Notes: a model not told the origin generated them from the sequence alone. A DNA stretch of 64,000 nt from Pontibacter diazotrophicus (GCF_003367245.1 NZ_QRGR01000018.1:1-64000), one strand, 5' to 3'; counted from the stretch's first letter, positions 43,467 to 52,610 are shown. A program made the numbers and translations.

Positions 43467-44360
43467 ATGACCCTACAAGCAGACAAACAGAGACTTTATC
43501 AGGATGTGGAATTTTTAACCTCCCTCCAGCCAGCCCGAAACTACCGGAACAAGCAATCCTTAGAAGCCGCTTCGCGCTATATATATGACGAATTGCACAA
43601 GCTATCCTTCGACAAAACAGAGTACCAGGAGTTCATTGTGGGGAGTGGGGAAAAGTACAGAAATGTGTCTGCCCTCTATAAAGGTGTGCGTGAAGAACGC
43701 ATCATCATAGGAGCGCATTACGACGTGAGCGGAGACCAACCCGGAGCAGACGACAATGCAAGCGCTGTGGCCGGTATGCTGGAAACGGCAAGGCTCATAG
43801 ATGCATACCAACAAAAAGAAAAGCTGAACTACACACTGGAGTTTGTTGGCTATTGCCTGGAGGAGCCGCCTTTTTTCGGAACAGATGAAATGGGAAGCGC
43901 GGTGCATGCACGCCAGATGTTAAGCGAAAAGGTGCCGGTTAAATACATGATTGCGTACGAGATGATTGGCTACTTCAGCGATGCCCCCAACTCTCAGAAT
44001 TTTCCTGACCCTTCTCTGAAGAGCATGTTTCCCAACACCGGCAACTTCATTGTGATAGCAGGTCACAGCTCACAGAAAGAAGTAGCTGAAACCCTGGCCA
44101 GCCGGATGCAGAAGCATTGTACCATACCCGTATACCCTGTCGCCTTTCCGGTGACAAATGGCCTGGCAAACTTATCAGATCATCGCAGTTACATCAAGCA
44201 TGGCTACAATGCGGTGATGGTAAATGATACCTCCTTCCTGAGAAATCCGCATTATCATATGCCGACAGACACCATTGACACTTTGGATTTTGAAAGAATG
44301 GGAGACGTGGTAAACGGCGTTACAGGTATGCTTATCTCCATGAACGAAGAAATTAAATAG
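43467..44360 (+). CDS. M28 family metallopeptidase
   Basis: A 297-residue zinc aminopeptidase-like protein. Metal and catalytic motifs are in order: IIIGAHYDVSGDQPGADDNA (His and bridging Asp), VGYCLEEPPFFG (catalytic Glu-Glu), and the final His in NPHYHMPTDTIDTLDF. No signal peptide is seen at this start, whereas many M28 peptidases are exported, so it may act in the cytoplasm. Substrate unknown. It is a separate gene with about 250 bp upstream. Confidence 0.9.
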   Translation: MTLQADKQRLYQDVEFLTSLQPARNYRNKQSLEAASRYIYDELHKLSFDKTEYQEFIVGSGEKYRNVSALYKGVREERIIIGAHYDVSGDQPGADDNASAVAGMLETARLIDAYQQKEKLNYTLEFVGYCLEEPPFFGTDEMGSAVHARQMLSEKVPVKYMIAYEMIGYFSDAPNSQNFPDPSLKSMFPNTGNFIVIAGHSSQKEVAETLASRMQKHCTIPVYPVAFPVTNGLANLSDHRSYIKHGYNAVMVNDTSFLRNPHYHMPTDTIDTLDFERMGDVVNGVTGMLISMNEEIK

Positions 44361-44460
44361 AATTTTTTTTAGAACCGGAATTCTGCATTAATATAAATTT
44401 CTGCTTAACTTAACAGCCGCATACTTCTCTACAACCTATTCGTTACACCCTATTCGTATT

Positions 44461-45522
44461 ATGAGCAAACTTGTTAATGTAGGCCTTATCGGCTTTGGCA
44501 TGGCTGGCAGCGTGTTCCATGCACCCTTCATCACCAATGTACCGGGGCTTCACCTCTCCAAAATCAGGGAAACCCGCCCGGAAAACATCGCAGTAGCGAA
44601 TAAAAGGTACCCAGAAGCTACGATTGTAGGTAGTGCAAAAGCTATTTTTGAAGATGCTGCCATTGACCTGGTAGTGCTGGCCACCCCCAACAGTTCGCAT
44701 CTAAGCCTGGCGAAAGAAGCTTTGCAGGCAGGAAAGCACGTGGTGGTGGAAAAGCCCTTTACCGTTACCTCTGCAGAAGCCGACGAATTAATTGCGCTGG
44801 CTGAGAGTAAGGGCAAACTTTTAACCGTATTCCAGAACCGACGCTGGGACAGCGACTTCAAAACTATCCTGAAGATAGTATCAGAAAACCTGCTGGGAGA
44901 GGTGGTGGAGTATGAAGCGCATTTCGACAGGTTCCGTAATTTTCTAAAACCCGATACCTGGAAGGAAGAAGACGCTCCCGGATCAGGCTTGTTATATGAC
45001 CTCGGTTCGCACCTGATAGACCAGGCGCTGTGCCTCTTTGGTTTACCTTCTGAGGTTTCTGCAGATCTCCGCACACAGCGGGAAGACAGCCAGATAGTAG
45101 ACAACTTCCACCTGATGCTCTACTACCCTAACCTGCGGGTAATTCTGAGAGCCGGCATGCTGGTTCGGGAGCAGGGCCCCCGCTACAAAATATACGGAGA
45201 CAGAGGTTCCTTCCTGAAATATGGTTTAGATGTGCAGGAAGCTGCCTTAAAAGAAGGCCAGTCTCCGAAGGGCAATGCCGATTGGGGTATAGAACCGGAG
45301 GCAATCTGGGGAAAGCTGAACACAGATTTTGAAGGCCTGCACATCATTGGCAAAATAGAAAGCGAAGCTGGTGATTATAGTGCATTCTATCAAAATGTGT
45401 ACAGCGCTATTTTAGGTGATGAGGAACTTGAGGTAAAGCCGGATCAGGCACGTGACACCATCAGAGTGATAGAGCTAGCCATGCAAAGCCACAAAGAAAA
45501 AAGGACTATAGCATTTTCATAA
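44461..45522 (+). CDS. Gfo/Idh/MocA family oxidoreductase
   Basis: A 353-residue NAD(P)-dependent sugar or polyol oxidoreductase. The Rossmann motif is VGLIGFGMAGSVFHAPFI, the family patch VVVEKPFTVTSAEADELI contains the catalytic-site EKP, and the second domain has GSGLLYDLGSHLIDQAL with the catalytic His/Asp region. It resembles E. coli YdgJ-type members. Substrate unknown. It lies 100 bp after the M28 gene and converges on the Spy-like gene. Confidence 0.9.
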   Translation: MSKLVNVGLIGFGMAGSVFHAPFITNVPGLHLSKIRETRPENIAVANKRYPEATIVGSAKAIFEDAAIDLVVLATPNSSHLSLAKEALQAGKHVVVEKPFTVTSAEADELIALAESKGKLLTVFQNRRWDSDFKTILKIVSENLLGEVVEYEAHFDRFRNFLKPDTWKEEDAPGSGLLYDLGSHLIDQALCLFGLPSEVSADLRTQREDSQIVDNFHLMLYYPNLRVILRAGMLVREQGPRYKIYGDRGSFLKYGLDVQEAALKEGQSPKGNADWGIEPEAIWGKLNTDFEGLHIIGKIESEAGDYSAFYQNVYSAILGDEELEVKPDQARDTIRVIELAMQSHKEKRTIAFS

Positions 45523-45554
45523 ATTTCTTCCGCCGTATTCAAATACCACATTCA

Positions 45555-45601
45555 CCAAAAACAAAGCGAGCAGGTAAACCATAAGAGGCTTGCCTGCTCG
45601 C
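45555..45601 (-). terminator. terminator of the Spy-like gene
   Basis: GCGAGCAGG (45566-45574) pairs perfectly with 45593-45601. On the minus strand it is followed by TTTGTTTTTGG. It lies between convergent genes and could serve both. Confidence 0.78.
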
Positions 45602-45626
45602 TAACTCTTGAGGTATATTATTTATA

Positions 45627-46124
45627 TTAACTTCTCTGCGAATGGTGGCGGTTAGTTCTGTCCTTGTACCCGTCACGGTTTCTTTCTTTGTGCTGGGCGC
45701 GCATTTCTTCACGCTGCTCCTGGTACTGGGCATATTGCTTTTTGGTGAGGATGTCTTTCAACTCAGCATCCCATTTTTCTCTGGAAGCTTGCATCTTCTC
45801 TCTGGATGCTTTCATCTCCTCCCTATTCTGATTTTTGTTGCGCTTGCCTGTATGCTTGTACTGCGCGCGCATCTCTTTAAGTTCATTTGCCTGCTTCAGA
45901 TGGAGCGCCTGCAGCTTTTTAGTCTGGGATTTGTTAAGCCCCAGTTCCTCGCTCATTTTCGCTGTTCTGAGGGCAGCACGCTCTTCCGGGCTCTTACGCT
46001 CTCTCTTATCTTTTCCGTCACGTTGCTCTGTGCGGTTATTTCTTTCCTTTTGCGGTGCCTGCTGTGCAATAGAACTACCAGCAACCAACACACCTAACGA
46101 TAACATCAGAATTACCTTCTTCAT
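45627..46124 (-). CDS. exported Spy/CpxP-like (DUF4890-type) protein
   Basis: About 165 residues with a signal peptide (MKKVILMLSLGVLVAGSSIA) and a very charged helical body. The pattern LGLNKSQTKKLQALHLKQAN, then REKWDAELKDILTKKQYAQY, is that of the LTxxQ repeats of Spy/CpxP periplasmic chaperones; in Bacteroidota related proteins are called DUF4890. It probably acts in the periplasm. The frame is open from 46205, but the signal peptide sets the start at 46124. Confidence 0.8.
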   Translation of the reverse strand: MKKVILMLSLGVLVAGSSIAQQAPQKERNNRTEQRDGKDKRERKSPEERAALRTAKMSEELGLNKSQTKKLQALHLKQANELKEMRAQYKHTGKRNKNQNREEMKASREKMQASREKWDAELKDILTKKQYAQYQEQREEMRAQHKERNRDGYKDRTNRHHSQRS

Positions 46125-46412
46125 CTTCTTTGCATTTAAAACTGTGGGTGATAGAGTATACAGTGCAAAGGACCCGGGCCCGGAGATTTGCTTTGTCTTT
46201 AGCATATATCCAAAGCCTGTGCCAGAAATATTAAAGAAGATGAAGTGAGTGTGAAATTATTTTCTTCGCACCGGCCTCCACAGGCTTTAGTTGCTCTATG
46301 TCAGAACTGTAAGATGAAACTTTTTTATAGACTCAGGAAATGAGTAAAGCCCTTGCTAAAGAAACATAGCAGGTGCAGTTCTCTATAGATATCAAGAATG
46401 CTAAAATAAAAA

Positions 46413-47609
46413 TTACCTGGCTACCTGCTCCAGCACCTTTTCTACCTGCCGTACCAGTTGTTGCCGATCAAATAATTTTCTGGCGATGGCTGCACCACGT
46501 GTACCTGCTGCCTCTAGCTCCTGCGGCTGCGCTAACAGCTCCTTTATCTTCTGCGCTATAGCCGCGGGCTGTTCCGCTGGTGCAAACCAGCCACAGCTAT
46601 GCTCTTCAAGAAACGTTTTTGTCCAGCCGGGATTTGTTACCAGCACCGGGGTAGCACTGGCCAGGCTATCGTACATTTTAGCCGGAGAGTTGGTAGCCAA
46701 CACCGGCAGATCATTGAAGGAAACGACAGAAAGGTCGGACAGTTTAAATAGTTTGAATATTTCAGTGCGGGGCTGTGGTGGTAAAAGCAACAAATTAGGC
46801 ACCCGCTTCGCCAGTTCCTGCAATTGCGGCTCGTAGTAGCCGGCACCAGCAAACACAAAACGAATTTGCTGCTCCCCGGCTAAGCTTTCTATAACCTGTA
46901 GCATGGTGGGCATGTCATTTGCCCGGCCGTATGTGCCGGCGTACAACACCACCTGCTTGTCCTGTAGCTGATACTTCTGGCGCAATGCCTCCACGTCCTC
47001 CGGCTGCACAGCTTCCACCATTTCCAAGTTCGTGCCGTTGTAGTTGGTGGTAATCTTCTCCCGGCTAATGCCCAGCCCAACCACATACTCTGTCATGTCC
47101 GGGGAGAGCGTAATAATATGGCTGGCACTGCGATAGAGGCTTTTCTCCAGCTTGTACAACCTCCGTTGCATCCATTTATTTTTTACAGCGCCCATCGCAA
47201 TCGGGAAGCTGGGCCAAAGGTCCTGCACCTCAAATACCCAGGGCACCCCGCGTAATCTTGCCACCTGCGCTGCTACCCAGGGTGTAGTGAGTGGCGTAGA
47301 AACAGCCCAGATGACATCAGGCTTCTGCAGCTGCATCGTCATTTTAAACGCACTGCCGGCAAAACCAACAAAAGACTTTAGGCGCTGCGTGATACCCATC
47401 TTATTTTCATAAGGCACATGGCTCTCATGTAGCTCCACTCCCGCTGGCACCCAGGTATGATTTTCTGCAATACATGTTCTCCGCCACGCGTCACTTGCCA
47501 CCAGGCTAACCCGATGCTTTTGGGCCAGGTACTCTAAATAGGTATAATGGCGGGCGGTAGCGGGGCAATCAGGGGTGTTGTGGTGCTGGTTTAGTACGGC
47601 AATGTGCAT
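46413..47609 (-). CDS. family 4 glycosyltransferase (WbuB-like)
   Basis: A 398-residue GT-B fold enzyme. The N-terminal half has MHIAVLNQHHNTPDCPATAR and the C-terminal half the nucleotide-sugar region with VVLYAGTYGRANDMPTML and SPAKMYDSLASATPVLV (Glu/Asp usually follows KxxE), plus FVFAGAGYYE. It would add a sugar from a nucleotide donor to a lipid carrier or glycan in envelope synthesis. Acceptor unknown. It is not in a polysaccharide cluster here: the neighbour downstream is the Spy-like gene and upstream gldB. Confidence 0.88.
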   Translation of the reverse strand: MHIAVLNQHHNTPDCPATARHYTYLEYLAQKHRVSLVASDAWRRTCIAENHTWVPAGVELHESHVPYENKMGITQRLKSFVGFAGSAFKMTMQLQKPDVIWAVSTPLTTPWVAAQVARLRGVPWVFEVQDLWPSFPIAMGAVKNKWMQRRLYKLEKSLYRSASHIITLSPDMTEYVVGLGISREKITTNYNGTNLEMVEAVQPEDVEALRQKYQLQDKQVVLYAGTYGRANDMPTMLQVIESLAGEQQIRFVFAGAGYYEPQLQELAKRVPNLLLLPPQPRTEIFKLFKLSDLSVVSFNDLPVLATNSPAKMYDSLASATPVLVTNPGWTKTFLEEHSCGWFAPAEQPAAIAQKIKELLAQPQELEAAGTRGAAIARKLFDRQQLVRQVEKVLEQVAR

Positions 47610-47617
47610 TATAAATT

Positions 47618-47730
47618 GTTGTATTGCTTAATTGTTATATTGTTGTTCTGATGCATTTTTGAGCTAAAATCTTATTTCTACATAACCCAACTATTTAACA
47701 ATTCAACAATTAAGCTATTTAGCAATCAAG
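47618..47730. repeat. AT-rich ATTGTTAA-type repeat tract
   Basis: AAATTGTTGTATTGCTTAA, then TTGTTATATTGTTG on one side and ACTATTTAACAATTCAACAA with TTAAGCTATTTAGCAATC on the other (47685-47730); the halves are partly inverted. It is the same sequence type as 9710-9815. It lies between gldB and the glycosyltransferase. Confidence 0.6.
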
Positions 47731-47738
47731 AACCAAGC

Positions 47739-48743
47739 TTATCGCCGTCTCTCCGGCTTATACCTCGATTGATTGAATATTTTACGATAGTCAGTATCGG
47801 CCATTAATTCTGGCAGCGTTACTTCCGGGTTTCGCTCCATGTATTTGCGCACAATCTGCCAGCCCACCCATGCCCCGATACGCCCCGGAGCAGTTGGATC
47901 TATTTCAGGCGTGTTAGGGCGCTCCCCAATGTACTTATTCACCACGAAAGGGCTCTTCTCATACAGCAGGCCCTTTTCAATGAAGTGCGCCCAGATGCGG
48001 CCTTCGTTGCGGTTCACGTCTGCTATCTGCTGACTTGTATAGCTGATGATAGCTGAATCAGCCGTACAGGGTAATACCGTTTCTACAAAATAATATGCCT
48101 TTCCGATGTTCAGCATTTCAGCGAGGAGTGTTCTGTCAGAGGCATCTGTTCTGTTGTAGCGGTCCGAGAGCAGGAGCATCGCCGCCGGCACCATTTTTTC
48201 CCGCTCGTAGCGGCTCAGAATATAGTCATATACCTGCGGGCGGTAGCTGGCAGATTTACCGATAAAATAGTCCAATCCAAAAACCAGCAGGCTATCCGAC
48301 ACAAATAAATCGTTGCCCATGGTACCAAGCCCTGTTACAAAGGTCTTTACCTGCGGCACATAAAACTCCGGGTAATGGTATTTCACCACTTTAAATGCTC
48401 TTTCCAGTTGCTGCTGTTCCTCCTCCATATCCCCGAAGCGCTGGGAAGCCTGTTGGGCCAGGGAGTCGAGGGCCGGGTTCGTGGCCATATCGTACAAGGA
48501 AGTGAGCAACGGGGAATCAGGTGGCTGATTGCCTGCCTGTAAATACTTATCGGCAAACATCGGGTTGGCTTGCAAAAAAGCTGCAACGTCCTGCGGGGAA
48601 TTTGCGTCGAAAAATGACTTCTCCAGCCGCTCAATTTGCACCGTTACAGGCACACTGGCTATTTCATCAGGTAGTTCACAGCCTTCGTCTTTGCAGCCAA
48701 AAGCAAGCAGAAGTGTTGCTAATAATAGAAATCTGTAATACAT
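47739..48743 (-). CDS. gldB: gliding motility lipoprotein GldB
   Basis: About 334 residues. It begins with a lipoprotein signal (MYYRFLLLATLLLAFGC, lipobox LAFGC), then the conserved body with VTVQIERLEKSFFD, DYFIGKSASYRPQVYDYILS and RIGAWVGWQIVRKYMERNP. GldB is needed for gliding and for type IX secretion in Flavobacterium johnsoniae. The frame is open from 48797, but the lipoprotein signal and a promoter at about 48761-48768 place the start at 48743. Confidence 0.9.
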   Translation of the reverse strand: MYYRFLLLATLLLAFGCKDEGCELPDEIASVPVTVQIERLEKSFFDANSPQDVAAFLQANPMFADKYLQAGNQPPDSPLLTSLYDMATNPALDSLAQQASQRFGDMEEEQQQLERAFKVVKYHYPEFYVPQVKTFVTGLGTMGNDLFVSDSLLVFGLDYFIGKSASYRPQVYDYILSRYEREKMVPAAMLLLSDRYNRTDASDRTLLAEMLNIGKAYYFVETVLPCTADSAIISYTSQQIADVNRNEGRIWAHFIEKGLLYEKSPFVVNKYIGERPNTPEIDPTAPGRIGAWVGWQIVRKYMERNPEVTLPELMADTDYRKIFNQSRYKPERRR

Positions 48744-48750
48744 TGTTGCG

Positions 48751-48768
48751 TATCTTTGTACAAAAATA
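48751..48768. promoter_or_regulatory. back-to-back divergent promoter boxes, gldB and barrel gene
   Basis: TATCTTTG on the plus strand (48751-48758) and TATTTTTG on the minus strand (48761-48768) lie only 2 bp apart, around the palindrome TTTGTACAAA. The plus box would serve the 223-residue barrel (ATG at 48818), the minus box gldB (ATG at 48743). The -33 elements are weak on both sides. Confidence 0.5.
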
Positions 48769-48817
48769 GGGTGTTCCTTCGTATTAGAGTAACACATAGA
48801 ATAATTTAACTACACTT

Positions 48818-49489
48818 ATGAAAAAACTTACACTCCTCATGCTGTTTTTCATCGCAGGCTTTTCAGCGATGGCACAGATTGAGATAGGCTTACAGGTATC
48901 GCCAACTATAGCTGGCAACCGTTTTATTGCAGAAGACAGGTACAATTTTGAAAAGGAAAGCAATAGCTTACGGCTTGGTGTAGGTGTAATAGCGGACTAC
49001 TTCTTCGCTCAGAACTATGCCTTCAGCACCGGACTGATGTACCGCAGCAAAGGCGCTGAGATCTCTTACAACTATACCCGACAAGACGCGGGCGGCGCAA
49101 CTGTTACCACCTCGGGTACAGACGACATTACGCTGCAATATATTGAATTACCGGTTTCCCTGAAGCTATTTACTAACGAAGTAGCACCCGGTACTATTGC
49201 TTATTTCCAGGTTGGTGGCTCGCTTAACACCAAAGTAGCTGCCCAGGTAAATGACCAGAAAGTTATCAACGGAGAGAGAGCGACAAAGCGGTTCAATATT
49301 TTTGAAGCGGACGTCTTACTTGGTGGAGGTGCCGAATTCCAGATTGGCCAAAGCACAAAGCTTTTCGGCGGTATTACCTATCACCGCGGGCTTACTGACA
49401 TCGACGACTATTATGAAGACCTGCTTGGTGACCGAAACGTGTCGGTTAAGAACAATGGCGTTTCCATCGATTTTGGGGTAAAGTTCTAA
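48818..49489 (+). CDS. small outer-membrane beta-barrel protein (paralogue 4)
   Basis: A 223-residue barrel with signal peptide MKKLTLLMLFFIAGFSAMA. The strands IEIGLQVSPTIAGN, YAFSTGLMYRSKGAEISYNY, LQYIELPVSLKLFT and the last SIDFGVKF with a C-terminal Phe mark it as the same PorT-like barrel family as the three genes at 22-25 kb. It lies head to head with gldB; PorT itself belongs to the type IX secretion machinery, but these small barrels are numerous and this one need not. Confidence 0.87.
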   Translation: MKKLTLLMLFFIAGFSAMAQIEIGLQVSPTIAGNRFIAEDRYNFEKESNSLRLGVGVIADYFFAQNYAFSTGLMYRSKGAEISYNYTRQDAGGATVTTSGTDDITLQYIELPVSLKLFTNEVAPGTIAYFQVGGSLNTKVAAQVNDQKVINGERATKRFNIFEADVLLGGGAEFQIGQSTKLFGGITYHRGLTDIDDYYEDLLGDRNVSVKNNGVSIDFGVKF

Positions 49490-49507
49490 GCAGCTACACC
49501 ACTTTAC

Positions 49508-49555
49508 TAAAAGAAGAAGCCGCTCCGATAGCTATCGGAGCGGCTTCTTCTTTTA
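49508..49555. terminator. 48-bp perfect palindrome, bidirectional terminator
   Basis: Perfect palindrome of 48 bp centred at 49531/49532 (core CCGATAGCTATCGG), flanked by A- and T-runs on both sides. It lies between the convergent barrel gene and rng. Confidence 0.92.
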
Positions 49556-49569
49556 ACTGTATATCTATT

Positions 49570-51162
49570 TTATACTTCATCTGCTACCACACTCACTTCT
49601 GCCAGTGCAGCCCGCAGTTCAATCTCCTCGCCCCGGTCGTCCATCACTTTAAAATCCATGATGCCCAGCGAGGTGTCTTTTACCAGTGTTACCCACTTAA
49701 AGTACTTAAAGAACCACTTCATCTGCCGTGACATCAGTCCTTTTGTATAGTAGGTATACAGGAAAGGATGCAGGTACAGCGTCAGGCTTTTGTGGTTGTG
49801 GCTGGTCAGCAGGTCGTCTACCGCTGCCTCAATTTCATCTGTCACCAGTATGCTGGCTGTTATTTTACCGGTGCCGTTGCAGGTAGGGCAAACTTCCCCG
49901 GTTACAATGTTTTGTTCAGGCCTTACACGCTGTCTTGTAATCTGCATCAGGCCGAATTTAGAGATGGGGAGTACAGTAGACCTGGATCGATCTTTCTTCA
50001 TTTCCTCCTTCACCACCTCATATACTTTCTGGCGGTTTTCCGGTGACTTCATGTCAATGAAGTCAACTACAATGATACCACCTATATCCCGGAGGCGCAT
50101 CTGGCGGGCCACTTCTTTGGCTGCCGTCATGTTCACGTTCAGTGCGGTTGCCTCCTGATCGGTTTCGGTATTGGATTTGTTCCCACTATTCACATCGACT
50201 ACATGCAGTGCTTCGGTGTGCTCTATCACCAGGTATCCGCCGCCTGGTATCGTCACTGTTTTGCCGAAAGCAGACTTTAGCTGTTTCTCAATGTTAAAGT
50301 GTTCAAAGGTCTTGGTTTTACCAGTATAATGCTTCAGGATGTTTAATTTATCCGGGGCAATGCTACTGATGTATGCTTTGATGTCGTCATAGAGCGTCGT
50401 ATCGTCTACTACTATGCTGTCAAAGCTCTCGTTTAATAAATCCCTCAAGATGGATGAAGAACGGTTCAGCTCACCAATAATTTTATCATTTGGTTTTGCT
50501 ATCCGAAGCGTTTTAAAGCCTTCCTCCCAGTTTGCCACCATGTTGCGCAGGTCTCTGTCGAGTTCTGCCACATCACGTCCTTCTGCCACTGTCCTGATTA
50601 TTACGCCAAAATTCTCTGGCTTAATAGAGGTGATCAGTCGCTTCAGGCGCGTGCGCTCTTCCTTGCTGACGATTTTCTTGGACACACTTACCGTATTTGA
50701 AAACGGCACGAGTACCAGGTATCGGCCAGCCAGCGATATCTCGCAGGAAAGGCGTGGGCCTTTGGTTGAAATTGGCTCTTTTACGATTTGCACCAAAAGC
50801 TGCTGCCCTTTTTTCAGGACATCAGATATCTTTCCGAGTTTGTCTATCTCGGGCTCAAACTTTATCTGGTTGAGCTTTGGTGATGCGTTCTTCTGTGTTT
50901 GCGCTGCTTTAACATATTTGTTCAGTGTTCTCACATTCGCTCCCAGATCATGGTAATGCAGGAATGCATCCTTCTGGTAGCCAATGTCAATAAAAGCAGC
51001 GTTTAGGCCAGGCATTACTTTTTTTACAGTACCCAGAAAAATATCACCAACCGTATAGTCTGTGTCTTTCGACTCGAAGTGATACTCTACCAGGCGTTTG
51101 TCCTGTAAAAGCGCAATACGTTCCCCATCTTGAGTAGAATTGATAATCAGTTCGTTACTCAA
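49570..51162 (-). CDS. rng: ribonuclease E/G family protein (RNase G)
   Basis: A 530-residue endonuclease that processes rRNA and degrades mRNA. It starts MSNELIINSTQDGERIALLQ and has the S1 domain (about 40-130: GDIFLGTVKKVMPGLNAAFI), the DNase-like catalytic domain with YLVIEHTEALHVVDVNSG (catalytic Asp) and DIGGIIVVDFIDM, and the zinc-link CPTCNGTGKI that ties the dimer. It lacks the long C-terminal scaffold of RNase E. It is last in a minus-strand row with the 29-residue gene, a TPR gene and HU. Confidence 0.95.
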   Translation of the reverse strand: MSNELIINSTQDGERIALLQDKRLVEYHFESKDTDYTVGDIFLGTVKKVMPGLNAAFIDIGYQKDAFLHYHDLGANVRTLNKYVKAAQTQKNASPKLNQIKFEPEIDKLGKISDVLKKGQQLLVQIVKEPISTKGPRLSCEISLAGRYLVLVPFSNTVSVSKKIVSKEERTRLKRLITSIKPENFGVIIRTVAEGRDVAELDRDLRNMVANWEEGFKTLRIAKPNDKIIGELNRSSSILRDLLNESFDSIVVDDTTLYDDIKAYISSIAPDKLNILKHYTGKTKTFEHFNIEKQLKSAFGKTVTIPGGGYLVIEHTEALHVVDVNSGNKSNTETDQEATALNVNMTAAKEVARQMRLRDIGGIIVVDFIDMKSPENRQKVYEVVKEEMKKDRSRSTVLPISKFGLMQITRQRVRPEQNIVTGEVCPTCNGTGKITASILVTDEIEAAVDDLLTSHNHKSLTLYLHPFLYTYYTKGLMSRQMKWFFKYFKWVTLVKDTSLGIMDFKVMDDRGEEIELRAALAEVSVVADEV

Positions 51163-51245
51163 TTTTTCTCAAATGGTTATTTAGGATGTATAAGACCAAA
51201 GCCCACATTTGCAAAGCAAAGTGGGCCTTAAAACACTAGAAGAAA

Positions 51246-51335
51246 TTACTTCTTCTTATGTCTGTTCTTTCTTAAGCGCTTCTTTCTCTTGTGAGTAGCT
51301 ATTTTATGTCTTTTTCTTTTTTTTCCGCAAGGCAT
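51246..51335 (-). CDS. 29-residue basic protein, mS38/COX24 (DUF1713)-like
   Basis: The frame reads MPCGKKRKRHKIATHKRKKR followed by LRKNRHKKK and a stop: 19 of 29 residues are Lys, Arg or His. It matches my recollection of the AURKAIP1/COX24 C-terminal domain, known as mS38 in mitochondrial ribosomes and bS22 in mycobacteria (KKRxxKMxxHKxRKRLRxxRxKRK pattern). It is probably a tiny ribosomal protein. It sits 83 bp upstream of rng and downstream of the TPR gene. Very easily missed by gene finders. Confidence 0.78.
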   Translation of the reverse strand: MPCGKKRKRHKIATHKRKKRLRKNRHKKK

Positions 51336-51375
51336 AGTCTTGTAGTTTTCGTTATATAAATATTTTTTAAATTCT

Positions 51376-52242
51376 TTAATTCAGTTTTGCCAGGTACTCA
51401 TCCACGGAGGCTGCCAGTGCCGGGTCAGTGCTCATGCTCTTTACTTTGTTAAACAAGGCCTTGGCTTCTTCGTTTTCCCCTGTCTCTGCCAACGACACGG
51501 CCAGATAGAAGGTTCCCTCTAAGTGTGACGGGTTAACAGACACAAGTTTCCGGAAGCGTTCTACAGCCCTGTCGTACTGCCGGGACTGGATAGACAGAAT
51601 GCCCAGGTTAAACAGCGCCTTCTCGTTATTAGGGTCTGATGCAAGTACCTCCCGCAGCAGCGTAATTCCCTGCATAGGGTTGGTGCTCGCAATATACGTC
51701 ATCGCCACGTTTGTTTTTGCATCAAGCTCCGAAGGGTTATTCTTCAGCACCTGCTCATACATTTCGCGTGCTTTGGCGCCCAACTGATTGGCACGGTCCT
51801 GCGTTGCTGCAAAAGTAAATGCCTCATAGTACGCGTCACCGGCTTTCTTGTAGCTTTTCTCGCCTCCGCGAGCTTCTGCTGCAACTTCATAGTAATATCC
51901 GGCACTGTCGTACTTGTTAGCAGTAGCATAAGCCTCGGCCAACTCTGCAGCTATTCGCATACGTGCCTGTGCGTCGGTAGTCTTGTTAAACCTGGCACGT
52001 GCTGTAGCCAGTTCCATCAGTTGTTCCGGAGAAGCGGCTACGTGTACATCTGCTGTACCTCCCTCCGCTGTTCCGTGGTCATGGCCATCATCTTCTGAGT
52101 GGCCTTCCGGTACTGCTGCCGCGGTTTCGCCTGTGGCAAAGTTACCTTTGTCTTCTTCGTTTACAACTACTTTAGGCAAAAAGAACATAACCGCCACCAA
52201 CACAATGGCTGCAACAACTATTAATATTTGTGACCGTGACAT
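51376..52242 (-). CDS. TPR repeat protein, membrane-anchored
   Basis: A 288-residue protein with one N-terminal membrane segment (ILIVVAAIVLVAVMFFLPKVVV), a His/Asp-rich linker (GHSEDDGHDHGTAE) and a C-terminal set of about four or five TPR units, e.g. KALFNLGILSIQSRQYDRAV and AGDAYYEAFTFAATQDR. It probably faces the periplasm and binds protein partners. The genes around it (HU, rng) are the conserved setting in Cytophagales. Its exact role is unknown. A TATCTTTG box on the minus strand (52290-52297) could be its own promoter. Confidence 0.85.
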   Translation of the reverse strand: MSRSQILIVVAAIVLVAVMFFLPKVVVNEEDKGNFATGETAAAVPEGHSEDDGHDHGTAEGGTADVHVAASPEQLMELATARARFNKTTDAQARMRIAAELAEAYATANKYDSAGYYYEVAAEARGGEKSYKKAGDAYYEAFTFAATQDRANQLGAKAREMYEQVLKNNPSELDAKTNVAMTYIASTNPMQGITLLREVLASDPNNEKALFNLGILSIQSRQYDRAVERFRKLVSVNPSHLEGTFYLAVSLAETGENEEAKALFNKVKSMSTDPALAASVDEYLAKLN

Positions 52243-52304
52243 TCTTTTTACCTAAAGGTTGTATGCTGATGTAAAGTGTTTTAGATCAGCAAAGATACGA
52301 AAAA

Positions 52305-52610
52305 TTAAGAATGAGCTAACTCCTGGATTTTCTTGCTGTTTTTGATCTTCTGGATGAAGGTCTTCGATGGCTTGAAGCTTGGGATAAAATGCTCGTCGAT
52401 GATGATAGATGTGTTTTTAGAAATGTTACGAGCTACTTTTTTCGCACGCTTCTTGTTCACAAAGCTACCAAAACCTCGCACATAGATGTTGTTACCATCA
52501 GCCATAGAGTCTTTGATTACTTTGAAAAAAGCCTCTACTGTAGCCTGTACATCTGCCTTATCAATCCCTGTTTTATCAGCAACCTCTGATATTACTTCTG
52601 CTTTAGTCAC
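52305..52610 (-). CDS. HU family DNA-binding protein
   Basis: A 101-residue histone-like protein. It has the HU start MTKAEVISEVADKTGIDKAD and the core VRGFGSFVNKKRAKKVARN, with the beta-arm residues replaced by NISKNTSIIIDEHFIPSF. HU binds and bends DNA as a dimer. The form here carries the short Bacteroidota-type C-terminal tail (IKNSKKIQELAHS). It is the first gene of the minus row that ends with rng. Confidence 0.92.
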   Translation of the reverse strand: MTKAEVISEVADKTGIDKADVQATVEAFFKVIKDSMADGNNIYVRGFGSFVNKKRAKKVARNISKNTSIIIDEHFIPSFKPSKTFIQKIKNSKKIQELAHS

